DNA of 64,000 nucleotides from Macrothele yani (lineage: Eukaryota > Arthropoda > Arachnida > Araneae > Macrothelidae). Position numbers and translations under genes: made by a program. The stretch's first letter is position 1. Each line of letters begins with the position of its first letter. The stretch covers positions 101,040,424-101,104,423 of the forward strand of contig CM077027.1 in the NCBI GenBank assembly GCA_039090855.1, given 5' to 3'. The notes beneath the pieces are model-generated. The model was not told the DNA's origin and searched no databases. It saw only the letters and a list, made by a program, of their open reading frames with translations. Positions 33,640 through 45,313 of this stretch are shown here, in pieces.

Positions 33640-35716
33640 AGGAGAAATTTTCTCTAAAGGCTTTCAAGCCTCCATTTTCAAGCTAAAATGCAAACATTTC
33701 TGGACCCCCCCTTCCCCCAAAAACATGGCATTTAACAGCAATTCAAAACAGGTGAAACATCAAGAAGAAAAAAAAACAAAAAAAAACTATTGTGGGAGAA
33801 ATTTTTCGGCATACTTCCGCTTCCGGATTTTTTTTTTTTTTTTTTTACGCTGAAGTACAAAAATTTACGCGAAAAAATATAGCATTTAAAAGCAATTCAG
33901 TACAGGCAGAGCACGAAAAAAAAAGCAATTACAGAAGAAAGTTTGCTCTGTCAAGACTCCCGCTATAGAAAGTTTCGCTTTGTCAAGATTCCCGCAATAG
34001 GAAATTTCAGCCTTTTTCAAGCTGAAATGCACACACACTTACGAATATAGGTATGGCATTTAAAAATTCAGGTCAGATGGAACATCGGGGGAAAAAATAA
34101 CGATTGCGAGTGAAATTATCGTTCCGTCAAACTTCCGTTTTTCGGAATTTTTTTGTCTCCTTTTCCAGGCTAAAATACAATATTTATGGAATAAATTATC
34201 TTTACAAACAATAACACTAGCGAACATCACACACACACAAAAAAAGACGATTACCGAAGATAGTTTTGGAGCTCCGTCTAACTTACGTTTTTGGAGAAAG
34301 AAATTTTTGAAATACAGAATTATTCCGTACTCAGCATGCGAAAGCTTTCATGCGTGAATAAGTTAAATGGCCACTCTAACCACAAAAGTAATGTAATATA
34401 AAAACACCACCACCCAAAAAAAAAAAAAAAAAAAAAAAAAAGTGCTTTGAAGGCGCGGCTTTAGCGAAGACAAAAGAACATTTTTCCGATGACACAAAAA
34501 AGGACAGTCACGGAAGACAAAGACAATGGCACAGGTGGTACTTCGTCTCTTTTCGGATAGAAAGAAAATTCCTGAACTACGAAAAATTTTATATTTCGGA
34601 TTTGCTGACGTTTTACTGTTTCTCTTACGACTGTTAATTAGCATTTCTGCCTGGGATAAATGGGAAAACAACTATACTACCCGCAGTTTATTGAATAGCC
34701 ATAATGAAGGAATTAGATGCTGCCGCGTCCAAGAGCTGCAGCTATCGCTAATGAACATTTACAAATATACACTAGGCAAAAATAGCAAGAATAAATAAAA
34801 TTTAATTACTGTTCATAGTTTGGTTGGTTTTTAGCAACATATTTTTCAAGATCTGCGGCATTCAGATGAAAATAGATTATTTCCGAAACCAAACGGCCGC
34901 AAGCCCGTTCTGGGTTGCGTGTGCATGGCAAACTCCTCAGCTTTCCCGAAGAAAAGCGTACCTCGGACATAAAAACACATAAAATAAAAATCAATGCAAT
35001 ATTTAATGATCAAATTGTGAACTTACCTTTTAGCAATTGTGTCATGATAACCTTCACACAAAGTGTTTTATATAGTCTTCGTCAACGACAAACTTTCGTT
35101 ACTGCTTCTTACAATTGGAATCAAAACTATAAGAGAACAGAAAAATTCACTAAAGTTGGTTAAATAAGCGCTGCTCCCGCACTTAACGCTTGCGCAGACA
35201 CGTTTTGGAATGGGATTGCTCTTCTTTCCTCCCCGCTCACACCCTTCAGTAGTAGAATCTGTTTAAGACATTTTCTTGTCGTTCCCTGAAAGAGCCACTC
35301 CTCTCTTCGTGCGTAAGGTCACGCATGTACAGACATTGACATAAATCAGATGATTGCTTGTTAGTAAGGGGTTCCACCCCACGCAGGGCAAAAATGACTG
35401 CCTCGCTCCCCGCATGCAGGGGGCAAAGTTCAGACGTAAAGGAAGAACCAAAAGAATGGTATTCCCAGGTTACAAGTTACACGATATAAACATCATCCTT
35501 TTATTTATTCACAGAACTCGTGAGAAATTTTAATTTATCGCAGAAATGATTTTGAATATCCTAATATTACGCTAAAATATCGATGACCAGAAAAAATTCC
35601 CTTTCGGCGCAAAATTGGCGCAGATTTTATCAAAATAGCAATTTGGTAGCAGGATGGCGCAACAACAACGTTTTGGCGCGGGCCGGCGCAATTGGCGCAG
35701 GTCTGGCAGCCCTGTG
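33640..35716 (+). repeat. Dispersed repeat X, copy X2
   Basis: 33640-34340 contains about four diverged subrepeats of 150-160 bases (recurring 'ggcatttaa..aattca', 'gagaaat', 'aacttccgttttt', 'aagctgaaatacaa'). 34570-35480 matches 38510-39560 of copy X3; for example TTGGTTGGTTTTTAGCA is shared, as is AAAGCGTACCT. The end CTGGCAGCCCTGTG at 35703-35716 is the same as the end of X3 near 41098. No coding capacity is recognised, and the order of blocks differs from X3. Confidence 0.6.
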
Positions 35717-37278
35717 TTATATTGATATAAAACAGAGGATGAATACCAGTATGGCACATACATAAGCTTCAGAAAATGCTGCATTTACTTTTAATTTAAA
35801 TTTAGCAGATGCAAAGTTCTACCATGACAGCTGTAATCTTACACTAGCATAAATTCCCATGGGAACATTTTCAAGAATTCTGCAAACACATGAACTTGGA
35901 GTTCCCTCTTCATTGCAACATAGCCAATTTCTAGTCACAGCCTAACAAGTACACTAATGTCAGATCTCACTCACTTGTAGGTAGTCTTTACAGAGGTATT
36001 TGCTGTTTATTTTCCTTTTTGCAATGTTTTCAAGGGGAGGAGCCATCATGTATGTGCACACATAATTTCTAATAACAGATTTATTATAGAAACCAAGCAG
36101 TGCTTGGTCAAACTTACCACATTTACTTGTGATGCACCAGAGTTTTGTACTGCTTAGCTTCCCGCCAGAGCTAAAAGAGAACTTTCTATCCAACACTACT
36201 GATACACATTTAACCACAGGGTGATGGTGGTAGTGAAAAGTTACCCAAACATCCAGTAGAATTAAGGTCCACATTTGTGTTCCATTTCAAAGCAGCATGA
36301 ATTCCTTTACGGATTCTGTAACCCCCTTTCTTTATACTGTTTGACAATTCTGCTACAGCTGAATCTTACACTGGAAGCTTGTCACCTATTCAAAACAATT
36401 TATTAGGTAGCATGTTTATATCTATACTCCCCATCTGCTGGCAGTATGAAGTCAGAACAATTCTTGTGCATACAAACTTGGTACTGAGCATGAGACGTTA
36501 CCATCTGTTCAGTTATTAAAATGCTGTCAAAAACTTTAATCAACTTTCTGTAATGAAACAAATTATTTTACCAAAATTATAAGCTTTTTTTTTTTTGTTT
36601 AAATGTTATTCCGCAGGAAACATACTAGCCTAGCTTATTTAATGAAGAATTGAAATACGGAAACTTTTCATGAGAAAATAAAACTTTCCCATTTAATTAA
36701 AATTATTAAAGAAGACAACGGCTAGCACAATTTCATGCAGTTTCTGGTTAACTGATGCTGTTTTCATTTGTTCTGTCAAGACAGATTAACTCCTCTTACT
36801 GGGGCATATCATATTTAAAAGGCAAATGAGCTTGTCTGTCCAATATCAAATACTGTGGTGAACAACCATTAACAAAACAGCATTCCATGTTCAATATAAT
36901 CACTTTAATGAAAAACACTAAACAAATGAAAAGGCAATATACAAATATTTACCTTAACTTGTGGAATTCCTTTACTTGCTTTCTTTACAAGCTGAAAAAA
37001 GTGACAATAGTGACCATTTTCAAAATAGTCAGAAATACTGATCAATAGTAAAAACACTGAGTAATAGTTGAAAAGTGATAGTGTGATCCTTGCAGGCATC
37101 ACTTTCACACAATCATGCTAGCTAACCATGTATTTGAAATTCAAAATATGGCTAGTGACGGTTTTGTAGTCTTCATCAACATCATCACAGAAATGCACTA
37201 CAAAGAATTTAATGAGAAAAAAATATGGCTTATTATTGCATAGCATGAAAGGAGATAAAAATCGCACAGTACCCTCAC
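35717..37278. other. Intron sequence, no gene seen
   Basis: AT-rich sequence ahead of exon b in plus coordinates; no repeat, RNA or coding signal recognised. Confidence 0.5.
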
Positions 37279-37377
37279 CTTGTGAGCCATAACACCATCT
37301 TTATCATCTTCAGCCAGTCTTCGAATTAATTCTAGCAGTTTTTCTCGTTGCTTTTTGCTAGCATTTGTCCAGCTGGC
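37279..37377 (-). CDS. USP9X: USP9X / fat facets ortholog, exon b
   Basis: A 99-base, phase 0 exon. On the minus strand the acceptor TTCTTTTTAG ends at 37378 and the donor AAG|GTGAGG begins at 37278. It encodes [20 protein letters not shown] then [13 protein letters not shown], 33 residues that I recall as identical in human USP9X. It lies between a 20.9 kb intron (37378-58241) and a 26.9 kb intron (10412-37278). The near-total conservation shows this is a live gene and not a retrocopy. Confidence 0.96.
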
Positions 37378-38504
37378 CTAAAAAGAACAAGTCCTTATTA
37401 AGTGATGATGTTGCATAAATTTCCGAAGCATGCAATCATGAAAAATCGGTTAAATAAAAGATGGCACGTATGAAAAAAACTGATTAGGTTAGACATTTGC
37501 AAGTACCAATGTGAATTCAAATTGGGATTTTTTATCCATCTTCCTAAATTTCAGTTACTTGCTTTTGGGAAAGTGGAAAGATATGGAAATCAAGAGAATA
37601 TGGGGAAAATACTATATATATGCAGCAATTTTATTTACGTCCTGGCGCTCTAAGTTACTTCACAATTGGCAAGTATCTACCAGACTATTCAAACACTCCC
37701 AAACTCTCCTCCCACTCCATTCAAATGAGTTCTTAAAGCAAAATTTAGTTTTACGCCCAGTCCTAACACTAATAGCAAACAGAACATATGCCATCACAAT
37801 GTTAAGGGCTTAGTAGTTATCAGACAAAAAAAAAAAAAAAAGATAGCATGCCCAAATTGATCTAAAACCAACTTAAAAGTGAGTATCAAGTTTGTTGCGC
37901 AGAAATAAACCTGAGATATGATAATGCAGAAATTCAGTAATAGCTGAAACTATTTTTGCACATTTTCCCTTACCCCCCCCCCCCAAAAGACACGACAGCA
38001 CTCTTCAAATCGGTTATATAAAACAACCAAATTTTAATTTTTTACACAGTGTAATTAATCAATACCCACATCACCAATACACTTAAGCATCACAACTTAT
38101 TAAACGTGTCAAGATGCATTATATTTATTAGGGATAAATTGAAGTGGTGATATTTTATATGTTGACAGTCTCAAACAAAGAAATAAGGAACTAGGTTTTC
38201 AAGCCCTTCCATCTTGTCTGAAACAATAAGATTAAAAGTATATTTTGTCACTATCACAATGCTTTTTAAGATTTTATATAATAACCAATAAAAAGTTATC
38301 TAGCACAACTCATTAAAATAACAATACTGCATGCAGGGGTGTTAGTGCCCCACCATGTTTCTGAGAAATTCTTGGAATGGGAAAATATGCAATTTGAAGC
38401 AGAAACGTTAGGTTTTGGAGGAGTTAATGATAGCATTTTTAATTGTTTTAAGTCCATGCTATGCTTTAAGTTATGTTTATATCCTGAATTACCATTATTT
38501 TATG
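37378..38504. other. Intron sequence, no gene seen
   Basis: AT-rich, with an A-run near 37828 and a C-run at 37975; no recognisable gene or repeat. Confidence 0.5.
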
Positions 38505-41098
38505 AACTATGAAAAAATGTTATATTTCAGGTATGTTGACATTTTACTGCTTCTCTTATGAGTGTTAATTAGCACTTCTGGTCATTCCTAGAGAGACAAA
38601 TGGGAAAACAATGATACTACCCATGATTTATTGAAAACTACATGACCTGCAATATTTTAAGCGTCGGGGATTTTCTTCTGAAAGCATTTGTTTCGCTATT
38701 ACGTGAATAGGATGCTGCAGCGTCCAAGAACTGTTGCTACTGTTACTAAATGCTTACCAGTTGTAATTGTTCACAACAATAACGAATATACACTTACGAA
38801 GAATAAATAATATGTAATTACTGTTTGTTCTTTGGTTGGTTTTTAGCAGCATATTTTTCAAGATTAATGAGATTCAGATGAAAATACATTATTTCTGAAA
38901 CCAACCAACCGGCAAGCCACATGTACGTGGTTTGCGTGAGCATCACAAATTCCTAAGGTTACCTGAAGGAAAGCGTACCTTCGATATGAAAGGAAAACTA
39001 ATGTAACATTTAAAAATCAAATTGTGAAATCACATTTCAGCAGTTACACCATGATACACTTCATACAATGTTTTTCATCCAGTAATTATCAACACCAAAC
39101 TTTCGTTATTGCTGCGAACAATTACAACTGGAAAACTATATGATAAAACAGTGAGATTTAGTAGTTGGTTAGATAAAAGCTGCTTCCATTGCTTAACGCT
39201 TGCACAGTGACGTTTTGGTGCGGGATTGCCCCCCCCCTTCCCTTCCTTCTTCGGCAATAGTAGAATCAATTTATGGTATTTTTTGTTGTTGTTGTTTGAA
39301 AGAGGCACTGCTCTTTGCATAATTGGGGTCCTGCATGTATGGACATGGACATTAAACATTCCACGCACCTTCCACCTAAAATAAGAAAAGTGCAAGGGTG
39401 AAGATGTTCCCCAAGGTAGGTCAAAATGAGAAAAAGAAAACTTAAAAATTCTGCTCCCTGAATGTACGGGGCAAAATTCAGACTAAGTAAAAACCAAAAG
39501 ATCGGTATTCCTGATAATCGATTACAAATTATGCGATAAAAACAATCCTTTTGTTTATCCATAGAGCTATTGAGTGATTTTAATTAACATACATGAGACT
39601 GACTAAGAAAAAAACCCACAGCTGTACTGTTTAATTTGGTGAAAACCAGACAGCGCGTTGAGAAAATGCGAATATTATGCAGCGTGAACAAAACTGAATC
39701 ATTCACTGTCCTTTATGTATATATTTAACTAGATCACAGCACTGTATTAACAATGATAAAATTACCTAATTCCAAACAAAATAGGGTGGTTTTAAAAGAC
39801 ATAGCTTCAAACAGTGTTTATTCTTGGTTCTGTTCATGTACTTACTAGAACATTAGCTCCGGTTTCCTCTTGCGGGCAAGCCCTCCTTTCTTCTCAGCAA
39901 GTTCTACAGACATATTTTTCTTTTGTTGACTCTGCCACTGCACAGCATCTATTGTTTACTTTTTTTTTTTTTTGTTTCTGCTGATAGTTTTTCCATTACC
40001 ATTTTTCTTTGTTACTTTTCTTTCTTCGTTTTTTTATTATTCCCTCAGATGACAATTTTATTTATCATGCTGAAAGAACTTTCAGCCCTGAGAACCATGA
40101 ATTCAGATAACAGAGCTTTCACTATTTTAGATAAATGGTGTAATTTTCAGAGAATGAATACTTTTTTTAACACCATACATCAGTTCTTACAAATTTACAA
40201 ACTTCATCACTTCCGTTTTTGGAAATTCCCCCCATCCTTATCAAGCTAAAACGCACACACATTTACAAGGGTGATGACATTTAACAACCACATGAGTGAG
40301 AACATCACGAAGTGGGGGGTACAATTAAGGAAGAAATCTTTGCTCCGCCCGACATCAGTTTTCGGAAATTTATCCTACGTTCTCATACTGAAATACAAGC
40401 ATTTATGGAATAAAATGATATCTAACAAATACTGGGTAGATGAAACATTGCAAGAAAAAATATTACAATTACGAGAGAAATTTTACCTCCGTCTACTTTC
40501 CCTTTTTCGAAGGATGAAATTTACGAACTACCCCCCCCCCCCCCCCCACCGCCAATCCCCCAAAATTTCAGTTCAGTTGTGCATTGATCTCGTGATTTGA
40601 CCCAAATGATAACAAAAAAGATGGAATTCCTCAAATCAGTGTAAGAATCTTGTGGCCGAAGATAACAGGGAAATTTTTTGCAAGGCCTAACTTCTGCTGT
40701 CGGATATTGTAGTCTACAATTTCAAGCTGAAATTATAAAATAAAATTATATTTAACAACAATACTGGAAAGAAGCAACATCGCGAGAGAAGATTACAATT
40801 ATGGGAAAAATCTGCACTCCATTTAACTTCCATTTCCGAAGTTTAAAAAGACAAAACACAGATGTCCCCAGACTGAAATACAACCCCCCCCCTCCCACTA
40901 ATACCCCAAAAATTTCTCTTTAGTTTTGCATTGATCACGAGTTGACCCAAATAATGACAAAGGGGGAGGGACTGCGTGAATCCACGGAAGAATCTCACGT
41001 ACGAATAAACCGCTGAATCGATTTTGAATGTTGTAAAATTTCGTTAAAATATGGATCATTGATAAATTTTAACTTTTGGCGCTGGCTGGCAGCCCTGT
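38505..41098 (+). repeat. Dispersed repeat X, copy X3
   Basis: 38505-39560 matches X2 (34570-35480) and 39690-40190 matches X1. 40190-40980 holds about four of the 150-160-base subrepeats (for example TACAAGCATTTATGGAATAAAATGATAT). The last 60 bases end in CTGGCAGCCCTGTG like X2. This is the most complete copy. It may be a long tandem-type repeat or a non-autonomous element; no protein is encoded. Confidence 0.6.
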
Positions 41099-41203
41099 GC
41101 ATTGACATTTGATAACAAAACACATTTATTTGAATATTGTAATTGGGTCACTCCATATGAATTCACCAGGTGCTTGTAGTTGTGGGTTTTTTATTTTCCT
41201 CTT

Positions 41204-43961
41204 TTTTTTATATGTTACAGTACAACATAAAAGTACCCTGAAAACAAAGTTTGGGATGTATTTTCCTAACCCCTTTGGAGATATGGGTCCTTTGACCCCT
41301 AAAAAATGAGCTAAAATAAGGGCTATCGTTAATTAACACAAACTGAGTAATTGTGGAGATAATGATACTTAATGCATGCCTAAATAGAGGCAATAACCTG
41401 TACATTCATATGTAATAACCTAATTTCCATAGCATAATTAGTCAAGTTGTAGGGGGGGGTCAAAGTTCAAGGTCATGGGGCCAATTTCGCCACTTTTCGG
41501 CAGCATTTTTATAAAGAAAGGTACTTAAACGCAAAATGAATATTTTTTTCAGGCAATCCTCATATGTTGCCAAGAATGTTAAAGCATATTTCAACTTGTG
41601 TTATGTTTCGTTTTTTTTTTTTTATTCAGAAAATATTTTATAACTGCAACAACATCGCCAAAATTTCCATTTTTGGGATACAATAAATCAAAAGGGGTAT
41701 CGAGACAAACACCTTATTTTTTCTGAGGACTATCTTCTATAGCATATCTAATTATTTTCAAAGCTTTGTTTTGTGTTTCACAATAGTTTCCGAAATAATG
41801 ATAATGCACATTTGCCCTTCATGGTATACAATATGGGCATACTTTTTGCCTTTAATCTAACATGAAATGGTTAGTAGTACATGCATTTCATAAATGTTTA
41901 CTTTAATACATTAAAAATTAATAATTGTTTTGCAAAGTAATAAGGCCGGTCATTGTTACCATGCAGCTGCAATACCCCCTCTCCCCATTTGTTTCCAAAA
42001 AATGTTCCAAACAAATTCTTTATGGTATTCATGTTGTAGGTCTTTTTGCTAAAATATAATGTCTTTGCCCAGTTTTAAGGGTTTTAGAAAAGCGATGCAA
42101 TCATAAACTAACTAACAGCAATCATAAACTAACTATTCATGGCAGTCTGATATGTCCATTTGTAGGACTTTCAGTGTTGGATGATGCAATAAAATTAGAT
42201 GTTGCATAGTCCACCTCAAGTAGCAGAACTCAACTTCACTGTCAATTCACAGTCAGCTTAAAACCTTTGAGGGTGAAACATCCAAGTTTTATTAATGCTA
42301 CAAATTCAGAAATTATTTGTATCATAAAGTGTATTCATATGCATGCACCATACAGCACTGAGTGACTAAAATTGTGAGTATTCACCTGAACAACAGAAAT
42401 TATTAAAAATGAGAATTAAAGACAATATTCAAAGTGTATGTGAGCACCATAAAATTAAATATTTGGATAAATACCACCACTTATATGGAAATACATGCTG
42501 TTATCCACACAGTATCCAAAAATAAAGAAATCATTGCGTAAGATAACAGTCAGCTTTGCTGAAGAACACTCACATCTGGAACTACCGTTTCTGCCTGAGA
42601 AATCTATGTTCTAACCATCAAAAAATGGTCACTAAGAGTGACAAGACTCATCATAGGACAGGTAAATGCAAGAAAGTAAATTACAAGGAATCATATTTTG
42701 ACCTGATATTTCAGACCACGATGCTGAAACTAATGAGAATAGCTTGTATGAACCAAAACATGTTAAATTAGAATCAATCAAGCATGCAGCATTTTAGGAA
42801 TTTCTCCAGTGAAAGCTCAAACTTTGCCAGCACAGAGGAGATATGCTGCCAGAGGAAAAAAAGTTACCCAAATATCTGGTAATGTTTCACATAAACTGCA
42901 TGATTCGTTTGAGGTTTATGAACCCAGTACTTCAAAATCTAAGGAGACAAAACAACAGAATGAATATAAAACAATTTCAAACCTTAAAACAAAGATAAAT
43001 AATGTTACTAGTTTTGAAGGAAAGGTCAGGATTTTCACTTTTCTAAAACCCTTAAAAACTGGACAAGGACATTATATTTCAGCAAAAAGAAAAGACCTAC
43101 AACATGAATGCAAATAAGAATTTGTTTGGAACATCTTTTGGAAACCTGGGGGGGGGGGTATTGCAGTTGCATAGTAACAATGACTGGCCTTATTACTTTG
43201 CAAAACAATTATATACATTTTTAATGTATTACAGCAGACATTTAAAAAATGCTGCATGTATTAATAACTATTTCATGTTAGATTAAATGCAAAAAGTATG
43301 CTCATATTGCAAACCATGAAGGGCAAATTTTTGCACTATCACTATTGCAAAACACAAAACAAAACTTTGAGAATATTTAGATATGAAATTGAAGATAGTC
43401 TTCAGAAAAAATATGGTGTTTGTCTGCTATCCCTTTTGATTTATTGTATCCTAAAAACGGAAATTTTGGCAATGTTACAGTTATAAAATATTTTCTGATT
43501 AAAAAAGGGAAACATGACACAAGCTGAAATATGCTTTAACCTTCTTAGCAACATATGAGGATTGCCTGAAAAAATATTCACTTTGTGTTTAAGGCAGAAG
43601 TATCCTTCTGGTATAAAAATGTTGCCAAAAAGTGGTGAAATCACCATCATGATGTTGAACTTTGACCCCCTACAACATGAAGAATTATTATGCTATGGAA
43701 ATGAGGTTATTACATGTGAATGCACAGGTTATAAAACATGTTTTTCATACGTTATTTTTTCAGGTAGAACCATTTACCTCTATTTAGGCACCCATTAAGT
43801 GTCATTATCTCCACAATTATTCAATTTGTGCAAATTAACGATAACCCTTATTTTAGCTCATTTTGGGGGGTTTGAGGACCCATATCTCCAAAGGGGTTGG
43901 AAAATACATCCCAAACTTTGTTTTCAGGGTACTTTTATGTTGCACTGTAACATATAAAAAA
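41204..43961. repeat. Palindrome B within the left arm of A
   Basis: Arms 41204-42092 and 43038-43961 are inverted copies of about 0.9 kb. Shared landmarks include TATGTTACAG and its complement, CATAAAAGTACCCTG, AGTATGCCCATATTG-like segments and GTTTTAGAAAAG. The 945-base spacer 42093-43037 has short open frames (42556-42771 and 42809-43117) without recognised motifs. The right arm has an extra 38-base insert at 43733-43770. It interrupts the left arm of A but has no counterpart in the right arm, so it inserted after A formed. Confidence 0.75.
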
Positions 43962-44617
43962 TGAGTATGCACAGATTTCTTGATGTATCGAGATTAAAAA
44001 ACATGTTTTTCATACGTTATTTTTTCAGGTAGAACTATTTAAATGGTGGTTTTAACTGCTGTAAATTTTTACATGTTATATTTCCTTTGAGTGAAAAGCA
44101 ATTTCTCAGTTGGAAGTTAATAATATTCACTGCAAATATATATCTTGGTAATCAAATGTGATTTAAGGAAAAATCTTTCATGTACCTCTCGGTTGTAGGT
44201 GGTCAATGTTCAAATCTTTGCACGGTTGTTCTCATCAGGTTCTTGAGTGTAGGCTTTTTTAGAAGTTAGTCTGCACATTTTCTTGAATAGGATATACTTT
44301 TTTAGTTGAACTACGGGGAGTCACATGAAGATGGAGATGTGAAAAATTATGTCGGAAAACTTGAAAAAACTGAAAAATGAATCACTCGAAAAATATATTT
44401 GCATGAAGAAATGCAATCACCAAAAAACTTCGTCAGACTTCCTGGATGTATTTGTCCGATGCATTTTGGCAGGCATGTCTGCCATCTTCTGAGACCTCTG
44501 GTCGTCCGTTTGCTGGGCAGTCTACGTTAAATATGCCACGTGCTCAATTTGGGAATATTTGTGTGTTTTACAACATCGGATGTGTTGCGTTGCCACTCCT
44601 GCGATTTGAAGACTCTG

Positions 44618-44622
<5 letters not shown>

Positions 44623-44692
<70 letters not shown>
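44623..44692. repeat. (TA)n microsatellite
   Basis: About 35 TA units separate the left arm of A from palindrome C. Further TA tracts lie at 45132-45202 and 50388-50415. The very long TA tracts all sit at junctions between palindromes. Confidence 0.95.
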
Positions 44693-44695
<3 letters not shown>

Positions 44696-45112
44696 GCGTG
44701 TTTGCATTGTTTCTGTTGTGTTTGCCTTCCCATTTTTTTTTTTTTTTTTTTTTTTTTGTTGATCTCTTCTATCAGTACCTTCCATGGAAATGGCATTTCT
44801 ACTCCACTACTAACGTTGCAGTTTTTCTTTGTTTTTTGTTTTTTTTTTCAATTACGATTGCTTTGGCGAAACGGGTGGTCTTTTCAGTTGGTTGTTTGCA
44901 GACAATTTCGATGTTTTCAAAATATCGAAATTGTCTGCAAACAACCAACTGAAAAGAGCATCCGTTTTGCCGAAGCAATCGTAATTAAAAAAAAAAACAA
45001 AGAAAAACTGCAACATTAGTAGTGGAGTGGAAATGCCATTTCATGGAAGATACTGATAGAAGAAGAGAACAAAAAAAAAAATGGGAAGGCAAACAGAACA
45101 GAAACAATGCAA

Positions 45113-45118
<6 letters not shown>
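44696..45118. repeat. Palindrome C, 0.42 kb hairpin
   Basis: Arms of about 215 bases (44696-44912 and 44924-45118) pair almost throughout around the loop GTTTTCAAAAT. Shared segments include CAATTTCGAT/ATCGAAATTG, GGTTGTTTGCAGACAATTTC and GAAATGCCATTTC. Homopolymer T and A runs differ in length. It has TA or CA/TA microsatellites on both sides and encodes nothing. Confidence 0.85.
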
Positions 45119-45158
<40 letters not shown>

Positions 45159-45313
45159 GCATATATATATGTATGTGTATATATATATATATATATATAT
45201 ACTTAAGAGCAAAACTGAAGACTAAGGAAAAACTTTAGAATTTAGAACGAAGGTTGCAAAATAACCTGAAGATCAAAACGCGCAACGCAGCAGTTTTGAA
45301 AATTCAGAATTCA

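Noticed and set aside
42556..43117. Frames in the spacer of palindrome B
   Set aside because: Basic and Lys-rich, but no domain recognised; could be a dead transposase remnant but cannot be supported.
44446..45225. Frames with long Ile-Tyr runs around 44.4-45.2 kb
   Set aside because: They are translations of (TA)n tracts and hairpin arms.
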